NCBI GenBank assembly: GCA_003152075.1
Contig: PLZG01000098.1
Location: forward strand, 124,001 to 188,000
Reading direction: 5' to 3'
Source: a candidate division FCPU426 bacterium
GTDB taxonomy: Bacteria > Oederibacteriota > Muellerivitia > Muellerivitales > Muellerivitaceae
Length of the DNA stretch: 64,000 nt
Shown one piece after another: positions 35,740 to 43,221 of the stretch (the stretch's first letter is position 1; every line of letters begins with the position of its first letter). The notes under the pieces were generated by a model. The model had not been told where the DNA came from, ran no database searches, and saw only the letters and a list, made by a program, of their open reading frames with translations. The translations under genes and the position numbers were made by a program.

Positions 35740-37023
35740 ATGAAAAAATTCGACGCGCTGGTGATTGGCGGCGGCCCCGGGGGTTACACCACAGCCCTTT
35801 TGCTTTCCCAACAGGGGAAATCGGTCGCCCTTTTCGAGAAAAAAAAGATCGGCGGGTCCTGCCTGCACGTGGGCTGTATTCCTACCAAACTGCTCCAATC
35901 GGCCGCCTCCCGCTATTACGCCCTGGTGAAGGAAGGGAAAGCCTGGGGAATCGAAGTGGATAACGTTCGATTCAACTTTCAGACCCTGGTTGATCGGACC
36001 CAAAAGACCGTTTCGATTTTAGAAAAGGGAATCCAATCCTCCCTTGCCACCGGTGGTGTTGAGGTGATTCATGGGGAGGCGGAGGTCAAGGGACCCAATC
36101 TGGTCCAGAGCGGCGGTGAGGAATATCAGGGGGAGAATTTGATCTTGGCCCTGGGTTCCCGGCCCCGGCACTTGCCCGCTTTTCCCGTGAGCGGAAACAT
36201 TGTTACCAGCGACGAGCTTTTAACTCAGCCTCGCTTGCCTAAGTCGCTTTTAATTGTCGGGGCGGGTGTCATCGGCTTGGAGTTCGCCTGCCTTTACGCC
36301 CAATTGGGAGTGAAGGTGCGGATGGGAGACGTCCTGCCCCGGCTTCTTCCCAACATGGACGAGGAACTTGGGCAGATGATGTTGAATTCAGTTCGCCGAT
36401 TGGGAGTAGAAGTAGAGCTGGGCTTATTGGAGGTGAAGGCCAAAGGCGAGGAACTGATTTTGGTATCGGCGGGGCGGATGCCCAACTCGGACCAGGCCGG
36501 GGTTGGGAATTTAAAGGTGAAAACACCAGGTGGAAAAATTGAGACGGATGAATTTCTCCAAACTCAGGCGAAGGGGGTCTTCGCCATTGGGGACCTGACG
36601 GGAAAGTATCCCTATGCCCACACCGCTTATGAGCACGCGCGGGTCGTTGCGGGCCGGATCAAGGGCGGAGCCGAGCCCATGAACGATTTCAAGGTGCCCC
36701 ATGTGGTATTTACCTCACCCGAGATGGCGGCGGTAGGGTACACCGAGGCCGAGGCGAAGGAAAAATTCAAGAACGTGAAAGTCATCAAGCGCAACTTTGC
36801 GGCCAACAGTAAGGCCCGGATTTTGGGTGAAATCCAAGGTTGGGCGAAAATGGTAGCTGATGGGGATTCGGGCCGGATTTTGGGAGTTCATTTGGCAGGC
36901 CCCGAGGCCACCGACCTTATCGGCGAAGCCTGCGTGCTGGTATCCCAAGGGCTAACCTTGGATAACTTGGAAAAGGTGATCCATCCCCATCCAACATTGA
37001 ATGAAATCTTCGAAAATCATTAA
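35740..37023 (+). CDS. lpdA: Dihydrolipoyl dehydrogenase (shortened form)
   Basis: 427 aa flavoprotein that reoxidises dihydrolipoyl groups with NAD+; the L protein of the glycine cleavage system or of 2-oxoacid complexes. FAD motif VIGGGPGGYTTALLL; redox disulfide Cys41/Cys46 in GGSCLHVGCIPTK; NAD motif LIVGAGVIGLEFACLYAQLG; second FAD motif GVFAIGDLT; catalytic His in HPHPTLNE at the C-terminus. It is about 40 residues shorter than the common 465-475. The gap is in the NAD domain between GVEVELGLLEV and ELILVSAGRMPN, where a beta hairpin is normally present. AAGGG lies upstream of the ATG. No pyruvate dehydrogenase genes are nearby; gcvTHP at 48557-53080 is the likely partner. Confidence 0.93.
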   Translation: MKKFDALVIGGGPGGYTTALLLSQQGKSVALFEKKKIGGSCLHVGCIPTKLLQSAASRYYALVKEGKAWGIEVDNVRFNFQTLVDRTQKTVSILEKGIQSSLATGGVEVIHGEAEVKGPNLVQSGGEEYQGENLILALGSRPRHLPAFPVSGNIVTSDELLTQPRLPKSLLIVGAGVIGLEFACLYAQLGVKVRMGDVLPRLLPNMDEELGQMMLNSVRRLGVEVELGLLEVKAKGEELILVSAGRMPNSDQAGVGNLKVKTPGGKIETDEFLQTQAKGVFAIGDLTGKYPYAHTAYEHARVVAGRIKGGAEPMNDFKVPHVVFTSPEMAAVGYTEAEAKEKFKNVKVIKRNFAANSKARILGEIQGWAKMVADGDSGRILGVHLAGPEATDLIGEACVLVSQGLTLDNLEKVIHPHPTLNEIFENH

Positions 37024-37098
37024 AAATGGCCTAAAAAGGCAGCTCAAGAAAGATAAGTTTTTACCGTTAGGAATGGAGTCTTTCACCAAAGGGGTTTT

Positions 37099-37458
37099 AT
37101 GAAATCCGTTTCGACAGTCCTCTTTATATTCTTGATTTTATTTTCCATGGGAACGGTTCAGGCCAAACCCTTAGAAGTGATTTACAAGGATGAGCACACC
37201 ACAAAGTTCAAGTGGCAGTGGCCCCAGACCACCCATCGCGTCACGAGTTACCTCCAAACCAAGCCCTATTACTACACTGGTCGTTTGATCAACGTGGCCA
37301 ACGAAAATGTCTCGAAGTATCGCTTTTATTACACCCAGAAAACCTGCAAGAACGACTGGGGTTATTTTTTTCCCACGGGGGTAAAGCTCTGCACCCATGA
37401 GATTCTTCATTTCGGGTCTCCCCAACCCCAGGATCGGGTTACCCTCGTAAAGTATTAA
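37099..37458 (+). CDS. Small secreted protein of unknown function
   Basis: 119 aa, not recognised. ATG 37099 is preceded by AAAGGGG. Residues 1-22 form a signal peptide (ending VQAKP). The mature part is rich in Tyr, Thr and Trp (KFKWQWPQTTHR, KPYYYTGR, RFYYTQKTC) and has two cysteines about 18 residues apart (KTCKND and KLCTHE) that could pair. It looks like a single small beta-rich domain exported to the periplasm. It stands alone between lpdA and a 278-base gap. Confidence 0.7.
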   Translation: MKSVSTVLFIFLILFSMGTVQAKPLEVIYKDEHTTKFKWQWPQTTHRVTSYLQTKPYYYTGRLINVANENVSKYRFYYTQKTCKNDWGYFFPTGVKLCTHEILHFGSPQPQDRVTLVKY

Positions 37459-37736
37459 TCTCTTTTTGACCTTCGGCCTTTCCTGTAGTCCTCTTTCTCC
37501 TTCCAATTAAAGTCGGTTCACTTTAGGGTGTTTCTACAATTTTGTTCTTTTACTTATCCTCAGCTTTCTCGTTTGATATCAAAAATCATGAATAATCGAA
37601 TCCAATTGGAAGAAATCTTACCGGTCAAACCCCTTCGGAAGCCTTTTCCCGTCCTTTTTCAAATTTATTATCCCAAAACCCATTGGTACGACTATTGCTT
37701 TATGTAGCCATGAAAAGGCCAGCTCGAAAGGTTTTC
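37459..37736. other. Intergenic region with a possible 39-residue leader ORF
   Basis: 278 bases, pyrimidine-rich at first. From ATG 37588 a 39-codon frame (MNNRIQLEEILPVKP...) runs to TAG at 37707, two bases before an in-frame ATG (37710) of the next gene. It has no ribosome site and an unremarkable composition, so it may be chance. I see no terminator. Confidence 0.3.
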
Positions 37737-38234
37737 ATGTTCCGAAAGTTCAAGTTTGAGGAAGAAGTATACGGCAAGCTGCAGTCAATACCCCTCTCTA
37801 CCCAATTCAAACTTGATCGAGTGGGAGCGAAGCTTTCCACGAAAAATTGGAACCGTTTCTCGGACGAGGAACGGCACGTGCTTTGCCACTTGTCGGTCCG
37901 AAGCCAGGGGGAATTGGAGTGTTACCGGGAGTACCTTATCTATCTCTTGCGGAAGTTAAAGGAGAAAGCGGATTGGCAGGACCTCCAGGTTGGACTGTTG
38001 GAAAAGGCCCAGTGGGAGAACCTAACAAGGATTCCCGAGGGAGTTTATCTGCGGGCGTTGAGGCTGAAAGTGATCATTTCCCCGGGAAATTGGATCCAAT
38101 TGGATGATTTGGAGCGATATGCCCTGTTTCGGTTGTCGGTCGAGAGCCAACCGATGGAAATGTTCTCCAAAGCCCTCCAGGAATTCATGGGAATCACGAT
38201 TCCTCTCTCGGCCCTGCCTTCCCGGTCTTCTTAA
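37737..38234 (+). CDS. Nitrate reductase-associated protein family (PF09655-like), small
   Basis: 165 aa. The pattern FKFEEEV, IPLSTQFKLDRVGAKLS, WNRFSDEERHVLCHLSV and a second half ISPGNWIQLDDLERYALFRLS matches, by eye, the small conserved family annotated as nitrate reductase-associated. The two halves look like a repeat of one helical unit (IP, then W-x-x-L/F, then DxERxxL). No nitrate reductase is in the window, so the family name says little about function here. ATG 37737 has AAAGG 5 bases upstream and fits family length; ATG 37710 is an alternative. Confidence 0.65.
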   Translation: MFRKFKFEEEVYGKLQSIPLSTQFKLDRVGAKLSTKNWNRFSDEERHVLCHLSVRSQGELECYREYLIYLLRKLKEKADWQDLQVGLLEKAQWENLTRIPEGVYLRALRLKVIISPGNWIQLDDLERYALFRLSVESQPMEMFSKALQEFMGITIPLSALPSRSS

Positions 38235-38356
38235 AAGACCTTTTTACCGAATTGAAGGAGGGATGTAACAAGCCTTTAACAATACGATGGGATGATCCGT
38301 TTCAACGACACTTCCCCAACGCCAACCAAAGATTGAGAATAATTAGAGGAGGTTTT

Positions 38357-38548
38357 ATGTTGAAACTTGATCCCTATTCGGAAGGGCTGTTGTTCCAGTG
38401 CGACCGTTGCGGACACGTGGGAGAACTCGTGACAGGAATCGTCGTGAAGGAAGAAGACCAGTTTTTTTGTTGGAGTTGTCTCGATGTGATGAAAACTCCC
38501 CAAAAGGAATGGAAGGGGAGGAGAGTCGGAGCCCATGCAATTAGATGA
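38357..38548 (+). CDS. Small zinc-ribbon protein 1
   Basis: 63 aa. ATG 38357 has GAGGAGG 4 bases upstream; the longer frame from 38252 includes non-coding sequence. It has two CxxC pairs, FQCDRCGHVGE and FFCWSCLD, spaced as in a one-domain zinc ribbon. Cytoplasmic, no signal peptide. It overlaps the start of a second zinc-ribbon gene by 14 bases, and the two proteins are related (Y-E/F-QCDRC then FC-x-x-C), so they look like a tandem duplication translated together. Function not recognised. Confidence 0.75.
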   Translation: MLKLDPYSEGLLFQCDRCGHVGELVTGIVVKEEDQFFCWSCLDVMKTPQKEWKGRRVGAHAIR

Positions 38549-38714
38549 TAAAACCCTGACGGGGGAAGTACTATATGAGTGCGACCGGTGCCGGATCCGC
38601 GGGGAACGAAAACTATTCGTGATTGAGGAAATCGGAAGAAATTTTTGTCTTTCCTGCTGGTTGGAAAAAGAACATAACCGGCTTAATGGCCGCCAAGTGT
38701 CAGCGGGGTTTTAA
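38535..38714 (+). CDS. Small zinc-ribbon protein 2
   Basis: 59 aa frame that starts at ATG 38535 inside the end of the previous gene, in another frame. It reads MQLDDKTLTGEVLYECDRCR, then IRGERKLFVIEEIGRNFCLS and CWLEKEHNRLNGRQVSAGF. Two CxxC pairs (ECDRC and FCLSC) match those of the upstream gene in spacing. A GGAG lies just before the start, and the overlap suggests translational coupling. The conserved cysteines in a frame that overlaps another gene argue it is real despite its size. Function unknown. Confidence 0.75.
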   Translation: MQLDDKTLTGEVLYECDRCRIRGERKLFVIEEIGRNFCLSCWLEKEHNRLNGRQVSAGF

Positions 38715-38769
38715 AAGTTGTTGAAAGTTGAAACCTAGCTAAATCTTTTGTGACGCCGCCCGTTGATTT

Positions 38770-40842
38770 TTAAAAAGCCTTCATTGAGAGCGATTGAGCT
38801 TTTTCAAAATTTTTATCCGCTTCCTCTCCTTGATTCATGATTTTCAAACAAACTCCGAGATTATAATACAATTGAGCTGCTGGAATGCCTTGGCTAATTG
38901 CGTTCTGATAGGCTTCAGACGCCTGAACGACATGAGCATCCAGAAATTTGAAGAAGCCCATCTTTTCCCAATAAACCGCCGTTAAAAAACGGTCTCCCTT
39001 TGATTGATTACCCAAGGAAGAAAAAGATTCCAAGAAACCGGCCCAGGTTTCGACAGTCGTTTTATTTTTGATTTCAAAGTCAATTTCCCTGTAGATATGA
39101 TCGGTTTGTATCCATTGGTCCAGTCTTGCTGGTGGAATTTGGGAGGTTGGAATCATAAAAATTCCAAAAGGCTTAGAATCGGCAGGCCCGATTCTATCCG
39201 TTTTAAGAAGCTTAAACCGCAAGCCCGGAAAATTCTGGATAAGATAGGGAGCATACTGAAAATTAACGATGACAACGGCCCATTGGGGATGGGATGCGGA
39301 TAGCGCAGGATTTTGAACCGCATCAAAAGGATAACAAGCCACATTCAGGGTTTTATTATCGTAATCGTTATTGAACTCAGAAAAAACATAAAAGGGGCCA
39401 GACTGCCGGTAGAGAGTTTTCAGAATTTGATAAACGTGATGGTATCCCACGTTTCGCCATTGCCGCCCGGCTGGGACGAGGCTGATGTCGCAATAATGGC
39501 TGATATAGTTGTGAACATCCAGAAAGAAGGAGGCGGCCACTAAAAATAATATTCCCGCTGTATGCAATAAACGGGGACGATAGGCCATTAACCCATGGGC
39601 TCCTATCGCTGCCAGGAGTGTTAGAAGGGGAAGGGTTAGTAGAATTCGGTAGAGTTCGACATTGCTTGTCAGAAGTCCCGGGAGCGCGGCCAGGAACAAA
39701 CAGGCCATGAATGTGCCAAGAAGGCGTCGGGAAAGTTCTCGCAGCAGAAAAATGATTCCTAAGAAGATCAGGGAGTCCAGGATTGGATTAAAAAAACCGC
39801 CCCAGTTGGAACCGAAAGGAAAACTGAAAAATCCGTTCCAAAAAACGCCGGTTCCGTAGAGAGCGAAAGACTTAAAAATCGAAAAGCTGAAGACTTCACG
39901 AATATGAGTTGTTCCTCCTCCCGATAACCGCGCTATCAGGAGGGGCAAGATAAGGAGGAATGTCGTCCCGCAAAAAATAAAAAAATGTTTTTTATCCCCT
40001 TTTTTTTCCAAAAAAATTTGCAACGCCAGAATCAAGGTAAGGCCAAGCCAAATCCCCGCCCAGATTGTCCAAATGTAGAAACCCGCTCCCGACAAGAGGA
40101 TCAAGGCCGTCAGGCTCCTCCACTTCACCATGGAATCCTTGGATTTCAGCCAAAGTCCAAGTAAGCCGAGGCATAAACATTCCAAAAGAGGGGGCCAAAT
40201 GACGGGGATGCAAAGACGCGCCAGAGTGAATTCCCAGAAGGAAAAAGCACAAAGCCAGGCAAAGAGGAAAGCAAGAGACCGGGAGAAATATTGCCGGGCC
40301 GCCCAATAGGCGGCGAAAACCGTGGCGAGAGAAACTAGCGTAGGAAAAAGGCGAAGCGAAAAAAAAGACGGGTCAATCACCTTAAAGTAAAGACCCAAAA
40401 GCCAAAAACCGAGGGGTTCCACCTGTACCTCGGAATACAGTAGTCTCCAGTTCCATTGACGGGCCAATTCCATTCCCAAGAAACCATTGATGCCCTCATC
40501 TGAAATAGGCCAGAAAGGGAGGCTGGTAAGGTGATAGAAGCGGGTCAAAAACAATAACGTGATAAATGGAATCCAAAGCCAGGGTTGGATGAAATCACGG
40601 TTTTCAGCAGAAAAATTGGGGCTATGCTTAAGCTGACTCCGGCGTTCTTTAAAGACGGTTTGGAAACCTATCACGAAAGGTAAAAAGACGCCTAAGACGC
40701 CTATCCAAAGCTTGGAACGAAGAGGCAAGGGCGCATAGGACAGAAGGAGATTGGCGGCAAGAAAGATAAAAAAATAAACCCAAGGATGGAAAGGAATTTG
40801 TCGTTTAAAGCCCAGACCGGATGGTTTTGAATTTAATTTCAT
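38770..40842 (-). CDS. GT-C glycosyltransferase-like membrane protein with C-terminal TPR (family copy 6)
   Basis: 690 aa from ATG 40842. No ribosome site; TGTTAAAAT, an extended -10 type box, ends 10 bases before the start. The N-terminus PFHPWVYFFIFLAAN matches copies 4, 7 and 8. The first outer loop reads RFYHLTSLPFWPISDEGING with Asp115-Glu116. The ExxR motif is in SNVELYRILL. The C-terminal soluble domain has CYPFDAVQNPALSASHPQW and ends in TPR-like repeats (AQLYYNLGVCLKIMNQGEEA). With copies 7 and 8 it forms a second cluster 17 kb from the first. Confidence 0.77.
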   Translation of the reverse strand: MKLNSKPSGLGFKRQIPFHPWVYFFIFLAANLLLSYAPLPLRSKLWIGVLGVFLPFVIGFQTVFKERRSQLKHSPNFSAENRDFIQPWLWIPFITLLFLTRFYHLTSLPFWPISDEGINGFLGMELARQWNWRLLYSEVQVEPLGFWLLGLYFKVIDPSFFSLRLFPTLVSLATVFAAYWAARQYFSRSLAFLFAWLCAFSFWEFTLARLCIPVIWPPLLECLCLGLLGLWLKSKDSMVKWRSLTALILLSGAGFYIWTIWAGIWLGLTLILALQIFLEKKGDKKHFFIFCGTTFLLILPLLIARLSGGGTTHIREVFSFSIFKSFALYGTGVFWNGFFSFPFGSNWGGFFNPILDSLIFLGIIFLLRELSRRLLGTFMACLFLAALPGLLTSNVELYRILLTLPLLTLLAAIGAHGLMAYRPRLLHTAGILFLVAASFFLDVHNYISHYCDISLVPAGRQWRNVGYHHVYQILKTLYRQSGPFYVFSEFNNDYDNKTLNVACYPFDAVQNPALSASHPQWAVVIVNFQYAPYLIQNFPGLRFKLLKTDRIGPADSKPFGIFMIPTSQIPPARLDQWIQTDHIYREIDFEIKNKTTVETWAGFLESFSSLGNQSKGDRFLTAVYWEKMGFFKFLDAHVVQASEAYQNAISQGIPAAQLYYNLGVCLKIMNQGEEADKNFEKAQSLSMKAF

Positions 40843-40852
40843 TTGTAAGTTA

Positions 40853-40858
40853 ATTTTA
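40853..40858 (-). promoter_or_regulatory. Predicted extended -10 box (TGT-TAAAAT) for copy 6
   Basis: On the minus strand TATGTTAAAAT precedes ATG 40842 by 10 bases. The same word TATGTTAAAAT or CATGTTAAAAT lies before copies 7 and 8. Confidence 0.5.
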
Positions 40859-40914
40859 ACATAGGTTCATGAAGATCATTAAATTACAAAATCCTAATGC
40901 CCAAGCGAAGGATG

Positions 40915-43038
40915 CTATTTTTTGATTTGAGGATAGAGGGTTTCCCCACTCCGTATAAATTCCTTCGAGGCTGTACCCGTCGAATTTTGGAAAGCCCGTT
41001 GGGCTTCCTGATTGCGGCCCAGCAATTTTAATGAAAGTCCTAAGTCATAGTATAGATGTGCCATCGGGTAACCTTTTTGAATAGCCCGTTGGTAGGCAAA
41101 TGCGGCATTTTGGTAATCGCCCGCCACACCCTTAAAGAATGCCACTTTTTCCCAATAAACCCCTTGAAGAAATGGGTCGTCTTGAAATTTATCCTTAAGA
41201 GGGACCATTTGTTTCGTGAATAAGTCCCATGGAAGAATTGGATCCCTATTTCTAATTTTAAAATTGACCTCTTGATAAACATGGTCCGCTTCGATCCAAG
41301 CATGAATGACAGGGGGAGGAATTTCCCGGGTGGGAATGAAAAACAAGCCTAAGGACAAGGGAACATTTTGAGGTAATAGGACATATTCTAGATGGGGGAA
41401 TCTTTTTTGAAGAAATGGGCCTTCATCGCTGGGGATAACCAAGGCGGTCCATTGGGAATCGACACCGGTCAAAGCGAGATTTTGGACGATGTTGAAGGAA
41501 TAGATCGCAGCGTTTATGACTTTGTTTTCATAATCCATATTAAATTCGGTGAAAACATGAAGAGGCCCGGTTTCGGCATTTTTTTGTTCCAGGAACTTAT
41601 ATATCTGAAAATACTTCACCGACCTAAATTGGGATGTAATGGCGGAGGGCAAGGTTTCGTCGCCGCAAAAACGCCAGAAATATTTATAGACGTCCAACGC
41701 CAACAATGTTAAAAGAAGGCACGCGATCCATCTCCAGGAAGGCATTTTGGGAAGGACCGAAGCCAAGCCCCGAATACCCAAGGTGGCTGAGGCTAAAAAA
41801 AAAGGAAAAGCGTGACTCAAGCGGTAAATTTCTAAACTATTACTTAGAATTGCCGGTAGAAGAGAGAATAAAAAGCCTAGGATTGAAAAAATAATCCAAA
41901 AAAAATCAAAAACTTTCAAAAAGTAAAAGAATCCAATCAAGGCTAAAGATCCCAATAAAGGGTTTAAGTATCCCCCCCAGTTAGGGCTAAAAGGAGGGTC
42001 TGGTTTGCTATCCCAGAATAGAACCGATCCATAGCTTGCGCTACTTTCCCAGGGAATAAAACCGTTGAAGTTGGCTTTAATGTGCGACATTCCACTAGGA
42101 GATAGCCGAGCCTGAATCATTGGGTATGTTAAAAGAATGGTCCCCGCCAAAAAGGCCGCCAAAAAAACAATTTTTTTATGGTCGTCATAAGCCTTAGAAA
42201 CCATTATCACCAACAAAAAGAGCCACACAGCGGGCCAGGTGGTACAAGCGTAAAACCCCAGACTTACAGAAAGGCAAAGTAGAAAAAGAAAAGCCCATTG
42301 GGATCGAGGTGATTTTGATTCCAAGAAATGTGCGAATAATCCAAGGCAAAGGAATTGAAGCAATGGAGCCAAGGTTGGCCAAGCCAAAAGACGTGATAGC
42401 GTCATTTCAAAAAAAGAAAAACTGAATAACCAGGTAAAAATAAAAGCCATACTTTTGGTTAAATATTTGCGGCTGGCCCAATAAGCCGCGAGGATGGAAG
42501 CGATGGAAATCAAGGCGGGAATGAGCCGGATAGATAGCAAGGAAGGTGACAGCAGGTACTTGAAAAAAAATGCTGATATCCAAATAAAAAGAGGTTCTAA
42601 CCGGATTTCACTAAAAAGCATATTTTTTATCCAGTCGCGATCTAATCCCATGGCAAGGTTGGCAATTAAATCTTCATCCCCAAAGGGCCAAAAAGGTAAA
42701 GCAGTGAGTTTATAAAATCTAGTAATTAAAATAAGGGAAATAAATAATATCCAAAGCCAAAGGGGTGGATCATTGTAATTTAAATTGGAAAATCCAAACC
42801 TGCCTTTCGGTGTAGTTACAATAGAAGACCTGAACTTTTCCTCTAGAATAATCCAAACCGCGATTGAAAAGGGGGAGACTAAGCCAAGAATTATTAACCA
42901 CAATTGAATTTTTAGTGATAAAGAAAAGTATGAAAGCAAGGTGAGAGAGGTAAGAAAAATACCGAAAAAGACCCAAGGATGGAAAAGAATTGAAAGTTTT
43001 ATAACCGGGGAGGGATGATTTAAAATCTTTTTTTTCAC
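40915..43038 (-). CDS. GT-C glycosyltransferase-like membrane protein with C-terminal TPR (family copy 7)
   Basis: 707 aa from GTG 43038. TGTTAAAAT ends 7 bases before the start and there is no ribosome site. The N-terminus FHPWVFFGIFL is like copies 6 and 8. The first outer loop is RFYKLTALPFWPFGDEDLIA with Asp121-Glu122. The ExxR motif is in NSLEIYRLSH. The C-terminal domain has IYSFNIVQNLALTGVDSQW, and the end is a clear TPR: AYQRAIQKGYPMAHLYYDLG then LSLKLLGRNQEAQRAFQ. Base composition is slightly AT-richer than in copies 1-4. Gaps of 72 and 183 bases to its neighbours suggest each gene of this cluster has its own promoter. Confidence 0.77.
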   Translation of the reverse strand: MKKKILNHPSPVIKLSILFHPWVFFGIFLTSLTLLSYFSLSLKIQLWLIILGLVSPFSIAVWIILEEKFRSSIVTTPKGRFGFSNLNYNDPPLWLWILFISLILITRFYKLTALPFWPFGDEDLIANLAMGLDRDWIKNMLFSEIRLEPLFIWISAFFFKYLLSPSLLSIRLIPALISIASILAAYWASRKYLTKSMAFIFTWLFSFSFFEMTLSRLLAWPTLAPLLQFLCLGLFAHFLESKSPRSQWAFLFLLCLSVSLGFYACTTWPAVWLFLLVIMVSKAYDDHKKIVFLAAFLAGTILLTYPMIQARLSPSGMSHIKANFNGFIPWESSASYGSVLFWDSKPDPPFSPNWGGYLNPLLGSLALIGFFYFLKVFDFFWIIFSILGFLFSLLPAILSNSLEIYRLSHAFPFFLASATLGIRGLASVLPKMPSWRWIACLLLTLLALDVYKYFWRFCGDETLPSAITSQFRSVKYFQIYKFLEQKNAETGPLHVFTEFNMDYENKVINAAIYSFNIVQNLALTGVDSQWTALVIPSDEGPFLQKRFPHLEYVLLPQNVPLSLGLFFIPTREIPPPVIHAWIEADHVYQEVNFKIRNRDPILPWDLFTKQMVPLKDKFQDDPFLQGVYWEKVAFFKGVAGDYQNAAFAYQRAIQKGYPMAHLYYDLGLSLKLLGRNQEAQRAFQNSTGTASKEFIRSGETLYPQIKK

Positions 43039-43045
43039 GAAAAAG

Positions 43046-43051
43046 ATTTTA
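43046..43051 (-). promoter_or_regulatory. Predicted extended -10 box (TGT-TAAAAT) for copy 7
   Basis: On the minus strand ATGTTAAAATCTTTTTC runs directly into GTG 43038; TAAAAT ends 7 bases before it. The same 17-base word precedes copy 8. Confidence 0.55.
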
Positions 43052-43221
43052 ACATAAATCTTAGAGGCGGAAAGGTGATTTCAAAAAATATCAACCCGTT
43101 AATAACGGAGTCATTTCTCGGCAGGAATCTCAGGTTTGATAGGCCAAAAGTTATTTTGCTTAAACGAAGTAATGGATTCGGTCGAAATGTTTTCCTGTTG
43201 ATGAGTAACGATTATTAACTT

